Assembly (NCBI GenBank): GCA_964434165.1
Contig: CAYSUS010000076.1
Span: forward strand, 1 to 34,775
DNA length: 34,775 nucleotides
DNA from: CAYSUS01 sp964434165
GTDB taxonomy: Bacteria; Planctomycetota; Planctomycetia; Pirellulales; Thermoguttaceae
Direction of reading: 5' to 3'
Shown: positions 15,699 through 24,425 of the stretch, piece after piece
Layout of the letters: each line of letters begins with the position of its first letter
How positions within the stretch are numbered: position 1 is the first letter of the stretch
Position numbers and translations under genes: made by a program
Notes under the pieces: generated by a model
Seen by the model: the letters and a program-made list of their open reading frames with translations, nothing else
Told to the model about the DNA's origin: nothing
Database searches by the model: none

Positions 15699-15821
15699 CT
15701 CGAGGTGGATTCTACCTGTCAAGCACAGGCGGTCAACCCCCTATATAGAGGCAGGGGACTGGGTCGGTGGGCAGGCGCTCTGGCAGAACCAGGGGGGCGC
15801 CCGGCCCATCGCCTTGGGCGG

Positions 15822-16913
15822 TCACCGACGGGCTCGAATCGCTCGCCAGGTGGTGACCGTCAGGGTGAGCACCGTCAGCGGCAGCACGAACAGGAGCATC
15901 GTTTGCACGAACAGGTGGAGCGTGGCCTCGTAGCCCGCCTTGGCCTTGAGGACGAGGTACGTGGTGTACGCCGCGTAGTAGGCCACGAAAACCGCGCCCT
16001 CCCACCTTGCGATGCAGTGCCCGGTGAAGAAGATGGGCAGGCAGGCCAGCGCCGTGCCGATCATGATGGGGATATCGACCCAGAGGGCGTGCGGGGGGAC
16101 GTCGATCCCGCCCGGCGTGACCACGGCCGCGATCCCCAGGATGGCCAGGATGTTGTAGATGCTGCTGCCGACGACGTTGCCCACCGCGATGTCGCGCTCG
16201 CCACGCATGGCGGCCACCAGCGAGGCGACGAGCTCGGGCAGGGAGGTCCCCACCGCCACGATCGTCAGGCCGATCACCAACTGGCTGACGCCCAGCGCCG
16301 TGGCGATGGCCACGGCGGAGGCGACGAGCCACCGCGTGCCGAGAACCAGGAGCACCAGTCCGGCCGCGCAGGTGGCCAGGAGCATGCCGAGCTGGAGCGA
16401 CGTGGCCCGCGGGGCCGGGGGAAAGGCCTGGGCGTATTCCGCCTGAACCACCGGATTGGTCTCGCGTCGGGCCGATCGGATCACGAGCCACGTGTAGGTG
16501 GCGGCCCCGCAGGCCAGCAGCGCGCCGTCGATGCGCCCGATCCGCCCGTCGAGTCCGAGCAGCAGCACGAGGGCCGACGCGCCGATCAGGATCGGCACGT
16601 CGCTTCGCACGAGCTGGTGAGAGACGATCAGCGGCGCAGCCAGCGCCGAGAGGCCGCAGACGAGCAGCACGTTGATGATGTTGCTGCCCACGACGTTGCC
16701 CAGGGCGAGGTCGCCGCCGCCGGTGAAGGCGGCCTTGACCGTCACCGCCAGCTCCGGCGCGCTGGTGCCGTACGCCACGACGGTCAGGCCGACCATCAGC
16801 GGCGACATGCCCAGGCCGCGGGCCAGGCGCGAGGCCCCGCGGACCAGCAGCTCGCCGCCGGCCAGAAGCAGGCCCATGCCGGCCAGGAACCGCAACGCCA
16901 CCAGCGCGTCCAT
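15822..16913 (-). CDS. Calcium/sodium antiporter, CaCA family (YrbG-like)
   Basis: 363 residues from ATG 16913, with AGGAG about 9 bases upstream. Roughly 10 hydrophobic segments arranged as two inverted halves. Each half has the alpha-repeat ion-binding motif: GTSAPELAV and GNVVGSNIIN in the first, GTSLPELVASL and GNVVGSSIYNIL in the second, including both conserved acidic residues. Family members exchange Ca2+ for Na+ (sometimes K+) across the inner membrane. It starts 52 bases after the cyclophilin gene on the same strand, so the two may be co-transcribed, though no functional link is obvious. Confidence 0.93.
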   Translation of the reverse strand: MDALVALRFLAGMGLLLAGGELLVRGASRLARGLGMSPLMVGLTVVAYGTSAPELAVTVKAAFTGGGDLALGNVVGSNIINVLLVCGLSALAAPLIVSHQLVRSDVPILIGASALVLLLGLDGRIGRIDGALLACGAATYTWLVIRSARRETNPVVQAEYAQAFPPAPRATSLQLGMLLATCAAGLVLLVLGTRWLVASAVAIATALGVSQLVIGLTIVAVGTSLPELVASLVAAMRGERDIAVGNVVGSSIYNILAILGIAAVVTPGGIDVPPHALWVDIPIMIGTALACLPIFFTGHCIARWEGAVFVAYYAAYTTYLVLKAKAGYEATLHLFVQTMLLFVLPLTVLTLTVTTWRAIRARR

Positions 16914-16965
16914 GGGGCCTGGCTCCTGTGTCTCGGCGGCGTGCCCGGGTCCCGAGCCTGCGCCG

Positions 16966-18267
16966 CTACTTCTCGGTCTTCTCGGGCTCGTAGGCGTGGT
17001 CGCGCTTGCGAATCACCTCGGCCTTGACGATCTTGTCGGCCGGCGGGGCATTGGGATCGGTCGGGCTGCGGCGGCGAAGCTTGGAGAGGACCTCCATTCC
17101 CTCGACGACGCGTCCGAACACGGTGTGGCCCGGCAGGGGTTTCCCGGTGCGGGGGTCCTTCTTGAACTCCCCGGTCGCCGGATCGATCTGCGTGTCCAGG
17201 TGCGTGGTGGGGACGAAGGTGAGGAAGAACTGCGACCCGCCCGTGTCGCGTCCCGCGTGGGCCATGCTCAGCGTGCCGCGGAAATGCTTGCGGCGGTCTT
17301 TCTCGTAGCACTCGCAGGCGATCGTGTAGCCCGGCCCGCCGGTGCCGTCTCCCAGCGGATCGCCACCCTGGGCCATGAAGCCGTCGAGCACGCGGTGGAA
17401 GGCCACGCCGTCGTAGAAATCCTTCTCGACCAGGGAGATGAAGTTGGCCACGGTGTTGGGGGCCTCGTTCTCGAACAGCTCGATGACGACGTCTCCCTTG
17501 CTGGTCTCCAGCCGGACCCGCGGCAGATCGTCGGCCTGCTTCTCCGCCTCGCGAAGCTCCAGCTCGCGCTGCCAGTCCGCCTTGAAGGGCTTGGGATCGC
17601 GGACGAAGTCCTGGACGATGGCGTCCAGCGGGTTCTTGCCCAGCTCGCGGAAGGCGGCATTCTCCTTGGCGAGCTTGAAGTAGGTCTCGGCGGCGTCGTA
17701 GTTGCCCACGCAGAAGGCCGCGTAGCCGGCCCAGTTGTAAACCCGCTTGTCCGAGCAGCGGTTCTCGATCAGAAGTTGGGCGACGCGGAAGGCCTCTTCA
17801 TAGTCGTCGCGCCGGATGCGGTTCTCGACCATGGACACGAGGAACTGCTCCAGTTGCGGGATCGACTTGGGATCCTCGGCGTAGGCGGCCTCGGCGGCGG
17901 CCACGACCTCAGGTTCCATCGCTTCGCCCTTCTTGATCAGCTTGGCGTACTCGATCTCGATCTCGGCGCGGCGCCCCGGATCGGCGAGCTTGTGCTCCTC
18001 GTACAACTTGCGGAGCTGGGCCAGCAGGTCCTTCCACCCCTCGAACAGCCCGACGAACTTGCTGCCTGCCGGACCCAGCTTGGAAGGGGCCGTCTTTGCG
18101 GAGGGCTTTTCCGCAGGGCTCTCGCCCGGCGATTCGGCGGCCGGCTCGGCCGCGGGGGTCTCGCCCGACTCGGGCTTGGCCGCCTCGCCGGCCTGCTCCG
18201 CCACCCCCCAGGCGGCCGCTCCCAGGATCAGACAACAAGAGAACAGTCGCAAGACAACCTTCAACAT
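16966..18267 (-). CDS. Exported cyclophilin-type peptidyl-prolyl cis-trans isomerase
   Basis: 433 residues from ATG 18267 (GAGGGA 6 bases upstream). Signal peptide about 1-23, then an Ala/Pro/Glu-rich linker (about 25-62), a helical TPR-like region (about 65-240, including DDYEEAFRVAQLLIENR and GNYDAAETYFKLAKENAAF) and a cyclophilin domain (about 248-425). Catalytic signatures are present: VAFHRVLDGFMAQGGDP carries the active Arg, Phe, Met and Gln, and GTLSMAHAGRDTGGSQFF follows. It should isomerise Xaa-Pro bonds in exported proteins, with the helical part as a likely protein-binding platform. Divergent from rsmD; antiporter gene directly downstream. Confidence 0.93.
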   Translation of the reverse strand: MLKVVLRLFSCCLILGAAAWGVAEQAGEAAKPESGETPAAEPAAESPGESPAEKPSAKTAPSKLGPAGSKFVGLFEGWKDLLAQLRKLYEEHKLADPGRRAEIEIEYAKLIKKGEAMEPEVVAAAEAAYAEDPKSIPQLEQFLVSMVENRIRRDDYEEAFRVAQLLIENRCSDKRVYNWAGYAAFCVGNYDAAETYFKLAKENAAFRELGKNPLDAIVQDFVRDPKPFKADWQRELELREAEKQADDLPRVRLETSKGDVVIELFENEAPNTVANFISLVEKDFYDGVAFHRVLDGFMAQGGDPLGDGTGGPGYTIACECYEKDRRKHFRGTLSMAHAGRDTGGSQFFLTFVPTTHLDTQIDPATGEFKKDPRTGKPLPGHTVFGRVVEGMEVLSKLRRRSPTDPNAPPADKIVKAEVIRKRDHAYEPEKTEK

Positions 18268-18409
18268 CGCAGTCCCTCGATTAATTGATGGAGATCAAAG
18301 CGGTCGGGGCGGGAGGTCCCTGTGCAGCAGTCCTTTTCCGCCCAAAAACCCTACGCTACCATACGAAACGAATCCTGTCCGAAGGCCTTCTGAGAAACAG
18401 CATTCTACC

Positions 18410-19057
18410 GTGCCCGCCCGTCGGAGAAGACCAGGGCCCTCGAGCAAGTCCCCCGGTGCGGCCGGGCCGGCGGGGAGCGCCCCGGCCGGGGTCCGCATCA
18501 TCGGCGGCGCGATGCGTGGCCGCAAGTTGCTCTACTCGGGCGATTTGCGCACGCGGCCCATGAAGGATCGCGTCCGCCAGACCGTGTTCGACCTGCTGGC
18601 CGACCGGGTGCGGGGCAAGCACGCCATCGACCTGTTCGCCGGCACGGGAGCCCTGGGGCTGGAGGCCCTCAGCCGGGGCGCTTTGCGCGCGACCCTCCTT
18701 GAGCAGCACCTGCCCACGGCGAGGCTTCTCCGCGAAAACGTGGCTTCTCTCCGCGTCGATCCCCTCTGCGAGGTGGTTTGTGCGAACACCTTCGTGTGGT
18801 TCGCAAGGGGGCCGGATCTGGGGCCGGACCCCTGGGCCGTGTTCTGCTCGCCCCCGTACGATTTCTACGTCCGGCGCGAGGCCGAGATGCTCGAGTTGAT
18901 TCGCGGGCTGGTCGAGGCCGCGCCCCCCGGAAGCCTGCTGGTAGTCGAGTCGGACCGGCGATTCGATTTCGCCCGGCTGGCGGGCGCCGGCAGTTGGGAA
19001 GTGCGCACTTATCCGCCGGCGGTAATCGGGATCGCCGCGAAACAGCCAGCGGGATAG
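18410..19057 (+). CDS. rsmD: 16S rRNA (guanine(966)-N2)-methyltransferase
   Basis: 215 residues if GTG 18410 is the start; an ATG at 18511 is inside the conserved N-terminus (VRIIGGAMRGRKL), so the true start must be upstream of it, but the ribosome site is weak. RsmD signatures: RTRPMKDRVRQTVFDLL, the SAM-binding DLFAGTGALGLEALSRGA and a catalytic loop FCSPPYDF. Most RsmD proteins have DPPF/Y there; the Ser for Asp change is notable but the PPY core is kept. It methylates G966 of 16S rRNA near the P site during small-subunit assembly. It is followed 27 bases later by a cupin gene on the same strand. Confidence 0.88.
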   Translation: MPARRRRPGPSSKSPGAAGPAGSAPAGVRIIGGAMRGRKLLYSGDLRTRPMKDRVRQTVFDLLADRVRGKHAIDLFAGTGALGLEALSRGALRATLLEQHLPTARLLRENVASLRVDPLCEVVCANTFVWFARGPDLGPDPWAVFCSPPYDFYVRREAEMLELIRGLVEAAPPGSLLVVESDRRFDFARLAGAGSWEVRTYPPAVIGIAAKQPAG

Positions 19058-19084
19058 CCTGATCGATCGGAAGGAGGGAGCACG

Positions 19085-19447
19085 ATGGATGTGGTCAACA
19101 TCGAGTCGGTGCCGGCCTTCACCACGAAGGACGGCTCGGAGATCCGCGAGCTGCTCGCCCACCGCAACTCCTGCATCCGCAACCAGACGCTGGCCGAGGC
19201 CCGGCTGCCGGTCGGAACCCGCACCACGCCGCATCACCACGTGCGCACCGAGGAGATCTACTACATCCTCGAAGGAGAGGGACGGATGCGGATCGGCGAG
19301 GAGCACGTCGCCGTGGGGCCGGGCGACGCCATTGCCATCCCGCCGGCAGCGGTCCACGACATCGCCAACACGGGCACCTGCGTGCTGAGGTTTCTCTGCT
19401 GCTGCGCCCCGGGTTACGAGCACGACGACACGGTGCTGGCTGAATGA
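19085..19447 (+). CDS. Small single-domain cupin protein
   Basis: 120 residues from ATG 19085, preceded by GGAAGGAGGGAG. One cupin barrel: motif 1 TTPHHHVRTEEIYYILEGEG supplies the metal ligands His/His/Glu, and motif 2 PGDAIAIPPAAVHDIANTG supplies the last His. The end carries an unusual FLCCCAPGYEHDDT Cys cluster that recurs in this subfamily. Such small cupins are metal-dependent isomerases, dioxygenases or sensors; the substrate cannot be told. Probably co-transcribed with rsmD. Confidence 0.85.
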   Translation: MDVVNIESVPAFTTKDGSEIRELLAHRNSCIRNQTLAEARLPVGTRTTPHHHVRTEEIYYILEGEGRMRIGEEHVAVGPGDAIAIPPAAVHDIANTGTCVLRFLCCCAPGYEHDDTVLAE

Positions 19448-19737
19448 CATTGCCCGATTCTGGGGGGAATGCTACAAGTCGGCCCGGGGCGGCATTCACC
19501 GCCGCGCAATCGGCACCGGCAGCGCAAGCAACCGCCTCTTCTCAGTCGGAGGGCCTTGCCCAGGCAGCGCACGTGGGCCTTCCGAGTGGGGGCCTCTCGG
19601 GCGGAATTCCAGAAAATGGCCTCCTCATTTCCTCCATTCAGCCGATCTTATCTGAAACCGGGAGCAAGGGGCTTGCGCAGCTAAGGGTCCCGCTCCGCCG
19701 GCGAGCAGGCGTCTATCCGCGGCTTTGAGGTTCGTTG
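19448..19737. other. Spacer between cupin and large secreted protein gene
   Basis: 290 bases with no supported gene or clear terminator. The AT-richer part around 19610-19660 may hold the promoter of the next gene, but no properly spaced hexamer pair stands out. Confidence 0.4.
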
Positions 19738-22482
19738 ATGATCCGGCAGAAGCAGGAAGCAACCTGGCCGTTCTTATGTGTTCTGGCGTGCTTGTTCATC
19801 CTCAGCGCCACGTCGCCCCGCGCGTGGGAGCGGCACACGGCCTCGGAGGAGTCGCCGAGCGGAGCCGTAGCGCAATGGGATCCGCCGGCCGAGCAACGGC
19901 AGGCCGCGGTCGCCGACCCCGGCGCGCCGCAGCGGGATCCACCCCCTGAGCCTGCCAAGCGCGCTGCGTGCCCGCGCCCCGCGCCGCGGCGCGCGTCGGA
20001 CGGCCAGCCGGTGCACGTCGCCGAGGCCCCTCGTCCGCGCATGGTCGATCCGGCGGCGCGCGTGGCCGGCCCTGAGCCCAGCCTGGTCCTGCCCGAGCCG
20101 GGCCCGATCCGTGAGGAGCCGGCTGCCCCGCCCGTTCCCGCGCCGGCCGCGGTGGAGGACACGACGAACCTGGCCCCGCTCGAGCCGGTCGAGCCGCGCG
20201 TGGCCAGCATTCCCGACCGGGCGCCCAGCCCGATCGCTGACCCCGCGGCGCCGATCCGCTCTCCCGGGATCGACGCCGAACCTGCGCTGGAACTCCCTTC
20301 GGAGCCGCGACCCCAAAGGCCCCCAACCGCCGACGTTCCGGCCGTATCGCGCGCCCCGACCGTGCGAGACTCTGGGCCGCCCGGGGAGATCGACGCCGCG
20401 CCGCCGGCAGACGAGGCTCGGCCATCGGCAGGAGCGGATTGGCCCGAGCCGGTGGCCCTGACGTCGCAGTTGGAGAACCTGGCCGCCGAGCCGGAGACCG
20501 GCCCGTGGGCCTCGGCCGTGCTGGACGCGATCCGGCGTCTGGGCCCGGTCACGCCGCGGCGGGCCGAAGAGGTGCGTCCGCTGCTGGATCGTCTCTACGC
20601 TCTGGGCCGCCAATCGGACGAGCTGGAGGGGCGGCTGATCGCGCAGCCCGTCGGCCACCGGCTCCGCCAGGTCCGCTTTGCGCTGCATCGCCGGCTGGAA
20701 TTGTGGCGGCACGTGTTGGCCGACGACGGAGGCGACGTTGAGGTCGTGCCGGTGTCCAGCGCCCACATGGAGCAGCTCGCGATGGCCGTGGCCGAACTGG
20801 ACGCCATGACGGCCCATTCGCCGGAGGGCCGCGCCTGGCGCCGCTTCCTGCTGCTCGACTCGCTCAAGGAGCTCTCCGCGCGTCGCAGGGCCGGCGAAGT
20901 GGACGAGCAGCGCCGGCTCGCCCGGCGAGTTCTTGCCAGGCTCTCTTCGCGGCGGCTGAGCTCGGAGCAGAGGCGGTTCGTCCGTTCCGGACCGGTGGCC
21001 ACGGTGGGCCGGACGTTGCGCGCGTGGGTCACCGAGCCGATCGACCCCGAGCAGGTGCTCGAGCACGTCGAGGCGTACGAGCTGACGGGGCTTCCCAGCG
21101 ATGCGCGTCAGTTGGCCTCGGACTGCCAGCGTCTGGCGTTCGCGGCCAGGCCGGTGCGGCGCTCGCTGGGGCAGCGACTCCAGACCGAGTATCGCAACGC
21201 CAATCTGCGGATCGTGCTGACCGAGGAGCTTCTCAACCGTCTGATGCCGGCCCGGGATCCCGAGTACCAGTGGGTCAAGGACACGGTGCTGGGCTCACCG
21301 GTGCGCGGGCGCAGCTTGAGCTTCACCGACGTGGCGGTGCGCGCGGTGGACGATCCCCAGCGTTTGCGCCTGGCCCTGGAGGTGAGCGGGCGCGTCACGT
21401 CGATGACGTCGGCCACCAACGGGCCGGCCACCTTCTACAACCGCAGCCAGTCGGTTTACGTCGCGCGCAAGCCGATGGAGCTGGGCACGTTCGGCATCCG
21501 CCTGTGGCCGGCCACGGTCGAGGTCCGTAACGCCACCCAGCTACGGGGCCTGGAGACCGATTTCGATCCGATCCCGCTGGTCGGCTCGATCGTCCAGGAG
21601 GTGGCCCGTTCGCAGCACCAGGCCATGCGCTGCGAGGCGAACCGCGAGATCGAGGCCAAGGTGGCTCGACGGGCCAAGGCCCAGATCGACAACGAAGCGG
21701 ACGCGCGGCTGACGCAGGTCTCGCAGCGGCTGCGCGACCGCATCCTCGCCCCGGCCGCGACGATGGAACTCGGCCCCGAGATGATCGACGCCCGCACCGC
21801 CGACCGGCGCCTGACCATGCGGCTGCGCATCGGCGGCGAAGACCAGTTGGGCGGCAGCACGCCCCGCCCCTGGGCGCCCTCGGACAGCCTGGCCAGCTTC
21901 CAGGTGCACGAGTCGGCCATGAACAACTTCCTGGAGCGGCTTGACCTGGCGGGGCGGACGTTCACCCTGCCGCAGCTTCGCGAGTGGGTGGCCGCGAAGA
22001 TCAACCGTCCGGAGTTCGCCGAGCGGACCTCGGACCACGACGAGATCGAGGTGACGTTCGCGCCGGAGGACCCGATCGTGTTCCGCTGCCAGGACGGCAG
22101 AATCTCCGTCACGCTCTCCATCGTGCGGCTGAAGAAGGAGCCGAACGTGTGGCACGCCTTCCGCGTGCGGGCGTTCTACCGGCCCGAGAGGGACGGCCAC
22201 ACGAGACGCCTGGTGCGCGACGGGGTGGTCCATCTCATCGGCCGCCTCGACATGCGGTCGCAGATCGGCCTGCGAGGCCTGTTCGGCAAGGCGTTCGACA
22301 GGGACAAGCCGATCGAGCTGACCCCCGAGCGCTTGAGCACCGATCCGCGCATGGCCGACCTGTCGGTCAACCAGTTCGTCATCGAGGACGGCTGGATGGG
22401 GATCGCCGTGGGGCCGAAACGACCCGGCAGAGAGCCCCGCGTCGCCGGGCGGCCCGGCGGAACGACCGGGCCGATCTACTGA
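19738..22482 (+). CDS. Large secreted protein of unknown function
   Basis: 914 residues from ATG 19738 (GAGG at 19726-19729). A hydrophobic N-terminal signal (WPFLCVLACLFILSA, about 10-24) indicates export. Residues about 35-240 are Pro/Glu/Ala-rich and disordered-looking with repeated PEP and EPA strings, perhaps spanning the cell wall. Residues about 245-480 are mostly helical and Arg-rich (DAIRRLGPVTPRRAEEVRPL, RRLARRVLARLSSRRLSSEQ). Residues about 500-890 look like mixed alpha/beta with features such as VLGSPVRGRSLSFTDVAVRA, TSATNGPATFYNRSQSVYVA and GRISVTLSIVRLKKEPNVWH. I recognise it only as similar to long conserved secreted planctomycete proteins without assigned function. Monocistronic. 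Confidence 0.7.
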   Translation: MIRQKQEATWPFLCVLACLFILSATSPRAWERHTASEESPSGAVAQWDPPAEQRQAAVADPGAPQRDPPPEPAKRAACPRPAPRRASDGQPVHVAEAPRPRMVDPAARVAGPEPSLVLPEPGPIREEPAAPPVPAPAAVEDTTNLAPLEPVEPRVASIPDRAPSPIADPAAPIRSPGIDAEPALELPSEPRPQRPPTADVPAVSRAPTVRDSGPPGEIDAAPPADEARPSAGADWPEPVALTSQLENLAAEPETGPWASAVLDAIRRLGPVTPRRAEEVRPLLDRLYALGRQSDELEGRLIAQPVGHRLRQVRFALHRRLELWRHVLADDGGDVEVVPVSSAHMEQLAMAVAELDAMTAHSPEGRAWRRFLLLDSLKELSARRRAGEVDEQRRLARRVLARLSSRRLSSEQRRFVRSGPVATVGRTLRAWVTEPIDPEQVLEHVEAYELTGLPSDARQLASDCQRLAFAARPVRRSLGQRLQTEYRNANLRIVLTEELLNRLMPARDPEYQWVKDTVLGSPVRGRSLSFTDVAVRAVDDPQRLRLALEVSGRVTSMTSATNGPATFYNRSQSVYVARKPMELGTFGIRLWPATVEVRNATQLRGLETDFDPIPLVGSIVQEVARSQHQAMRCEANREIEAKVARRAKAQIDNEADARLTQVSQRLRDRILAPAATMELGPEMIDARTADRRLTMRLRIGGEDQLGGSTPRPWAPSDSLASFQVHESAMNNFLERLDLAGRTFTLPQLREWVAAKINRPEFAERTSDHDEIEVTFAPEDPIVFRCQDGRISVTLSIVRLKKEPNVWHAFRVRAFYRPERDGHTRRLVRDGVVHLIGRLDMRSQIGLRGLFGKAFDRDKPIELTPERLSTDPRMADLSVNQFVIEDGWMGIAVGPKRPGREPRVAGRPGGTTGPIY

Positions 22483-22586
22483 AGGCCGCGGAGGGAAGAG
22501 GGGAAGGACACCTTAGTGCGAAGCACCCTCGTGCCGCTCGCGCAAGAAGGGCCCTGCCCTCTCTTCCCGGAAACGCGCGGCGCGGT

Positions 22587-23438
22587 TCAGAGCGGCTGCA
22601 TCAGGTCGGCGGCCATGCTCAGCCGCTCCCCGTCGATGCGAAGGGCCATGATCGCCGTCCTGGCCAGCAGGCGCGACCGCAACAGGCGCGACGACTCCAG
22701 GGCCACGTCCGTATCGTAGATCCGGCTGACCGCCTCGCTGAGGTTCACCTCGGCGGCGTCCATGACCCGCCGGCTCGACTCGATCGTGAACCGCGCGAAC
22801 GCGCCCATCTCCGCCCGGGCCCCGAGCACCTCCTGGTCGGCCGCGTCGAGAATCGCCATCGCCTGGCCCAGATCGCCGTCCACGAGGTTGGCGGCCCCGC
22901 CGGAGGCCAGCGCGCTGAGCGAGCCTTCCTCGCCTCCCAGCGCCGCGGTGCTGACCTCGGGCATCTCGATCTCGGCCGGCCTTTGCATGTCGGGCGAGAG
23001 CATGAACGTGAGCTTGCCGCCGTCGAGCAGCTTCCTTCCCCCGTAGGATGTCGTGGCGCCGATGCGGTCGATGGCCTCCAGCGCGGCGTTGACCTCGATC
23101 TGCTTGGCTTCGAGCTCCTCGTCGCTCAGTCCGCCGCCGGCCGCCTGGATCACGTGACCGCGCACGGTGCGCATCAGTCCGCTGACCTCGTCCAGGGCGG
23201 AGTCGGCGACGTGGATCATGCCTTGGGCGCGGCCGGCGTTGGAGGAAGCGGCCTCCAGCGCGGCCAGCTCCGACTGGAGCTTGCCCACGGCGATTACGCC
23301 GGCCGGATCGTCCGACCCGCGGTTGATGCGGTGGAGCGTGGACAGGCGCATGCTGAACAGGCTCATGTCGGCGAACGCGCGGTGGAGACTGTCCAGCGCC
23401 GTCCGGTTGGCTCCGGACAGGGTGCTGCCGATTCGCAT
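22587..23438 (-). CDS. Short flagellin-like protein (flagellin N and C domains only)
   Basis: 283 residues from ATG 23438; GAGGGA lies 7-8 bases upstream and the flagellin N-domain starts immediately (MRIGSTLSGANRTALDSLH). Residues 1-140 match flagellin_N: RINRGSDDPAGVIAVGKLQS, SSNAGRAQGMIHVADSALDE and IDRIGATTSYGGRKLLDG. Residues about 195-283 match flagellin_C: ILDAADQEVLGARAEMGAF and NLSEAVSRIYDTDVALESSR. The exposed variable D2/D3 part is nearly absent, about 50 residues between the two. It should form the D0/D1 tube of a filament, or be a flagellin-like or hook-associated (FlgL-type) variant. No other flagellar gene is near. A sigma-28-like -10 half-site lies upstream. Confidence 0.85.
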   Translation of the reverse strand: MRIGSTLSGANRTALDSLHRAFADMSLFSMRLSTLHRINRGSDDPAGVIAVGKLQSELAALEAASSNAGRAQGMIHVADSALDEVSGLMRTVRGHVIQAAGGGLSDEELEAKQIEVNAALEAIDRIGATTSYGGRKLLDGGKLTFMLSPDMQRPAEIEMPEVSTAALGGEEGSLSALASGGAANLVDGDLGQAMAILDAADQEVLGARAEMGAFARFTIESSRRVMDAAEVNLSEAVSRIYDTDVALESSRLLRSRLLARTAIMALRIDGERLSMAADLMQPL

Positions 23439-23744
23439 GGCCAGGTTCCCTCGACAACGCCACAGGTGGCGGAAGACGCACGGGCAGCGGCAACGCACGG
23501 CCTGGAGGAGGGCAACTGAAGCATAGCTTATCGGGCATGACCCCTGATGGAGGGGTATGGCCCGATTGGAGGATCGCCGCCGCGCTCCGCCCGGCGGCTC
23601 CGCGAGGGCAAGCGAAAGAAGCGGGCCGCAAGAAAACCGACCGGGCCGCGGTCGGTATTGGAGGAGGTACCGACCGGGCCCGGCATTCACGCGTTTGCCA
23701 AGGCATGGCGGGCGTGTCGGAGCACCCACGCCCGCGCGGCAACG
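23439..23744. other. Control region upstream of the flagellin-like gene
   Basis: 306 bases without a gene. On the - strand CCCGATAA (at 23528-23535) resembles the sigma-28 -10 box (GCCGATAA), but no TAAA -35 is present at 15 bases. At that spot is a perfect inverted repeat ACCCCT-GATGG-AGGGGT (23540-23556). Confidence 0.35.
23528..23556 (-). promoter_or_regulatory. Sigma-28-like -10 box with adjoining inverted repeat
   Basis: CCCGATAA on the - strand matches 7 of 8 bases of the flagellar sigma factor -10 consensus and lies about 90 bases before the flagellin-like start codon. The palindrome ACCCCT/AGGGGT occupies the -35 position and could be an operator. The match is only a half-site. Confidence 0.3.
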
Positions 23745-24011
23745 CTACGGCTGGTTACACTGCCAGCACCACCAGGGGTCGCTGCAATCGGCGACCGGGC
23801 ACTCGCTGTCGTCGATCTCGGGGCAACCGCAGACGTTGAGCTGCTCGATGCACTCGGCCAGGTCGGTCAATTCGCAAAGGATCGCGTTGCGCACGGCGGA
23901 CAGTCCGCCGATGATCCCGATCACGAGAAGCGAGATCAGCAGAATCCACTCGAAGGTCAGCATGGCGCTGCGTTTGGAGCCGCGACGGCCGTTCCGGCTG
24001 TTGGTCTGCAC
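23745..24011 (-). CDS. Flp-type pilin-like protein with Cys/Trp-rich acidic tail
   Basis: 88 residues from GTG 24011, with AGGGGA 7 bases upstream. A basic leader (NSRNGRRGSKRSA) is followed by a pilin-like helix, MLTFEWILLISLLVIGIIGG, in which Phe-Glu sits as in Flp pilins and TadE-like proteins; processing by a TadV-type peptidase is inferred. The helix continues as LSAVRNAILCELTDLAECIE. The C-terminal 35 residues are unusual: NVCGCPEIDDSECPVADCSD followed by PWWCWQCNQP, with seven Cys and four Trp. Similar short planctomycete proteins exist, but the tail is not typical of Flp pilins. It may be a disulfide-linked or surface-binding pilin. No tad genes are adjacent. Confidence 0.7.
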   Translation of the reverse strand: MQTNSRNGRRGSKRSAMLTFEWILLISLLVIGIIGGLSAVRNAILCELTDLAECIEQLNVCGCPEIDDSECPVADCSDPWWCWQCNQP

Positions 24012-24425
24012 TTGGTAGTCCCCTAGGCTGCGTTGGTTCGCGAAGAAGAGTACGTGTTGTGGCTAAACGAATTCCGCCGACTGTAAAGCAGTTTCCGGGC
24101 CAATTTCGTGAAAGACCTCGCCGAAGAGGCGTGCGACAGCCGCAACACACCAGACGACAACGGCTTGCGTCGCGCGGTCGAAGGCGAGCCGTGCCGCCGA
24201 GACCGGCCCCGCGTAACGCGATCGAAACGGGGGTAAGGGGGCGATGTTCACCGGAATGAACGGCGCCCGGGGGAGGCGGCCCCTGCCGTGGAGCCGGGGG
24301 CATCCGTCCGGACCCACGCCGAACGGGCGAGTCCCCGCCCGGGATGAGGCAGGCCCTGAGCGCGGCAGAGCAGCTCGGCCCGGGCCGCTGGGCAAAACTG
24401 GGAACGAGAAGGCGGAGAGTGCCGC
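24012..24425. other. Gap between pilin-like gene and PEP-CTERM gene
   Basis: About 410 bases. The ORFs are Arg/Pro-rich shadows. The stretch 24030-24100 is AT-richer and likely carries the promoter of the pilin-like gene. No hairpin terminator with a T tract is evident for the region. Confidence 0.4.
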
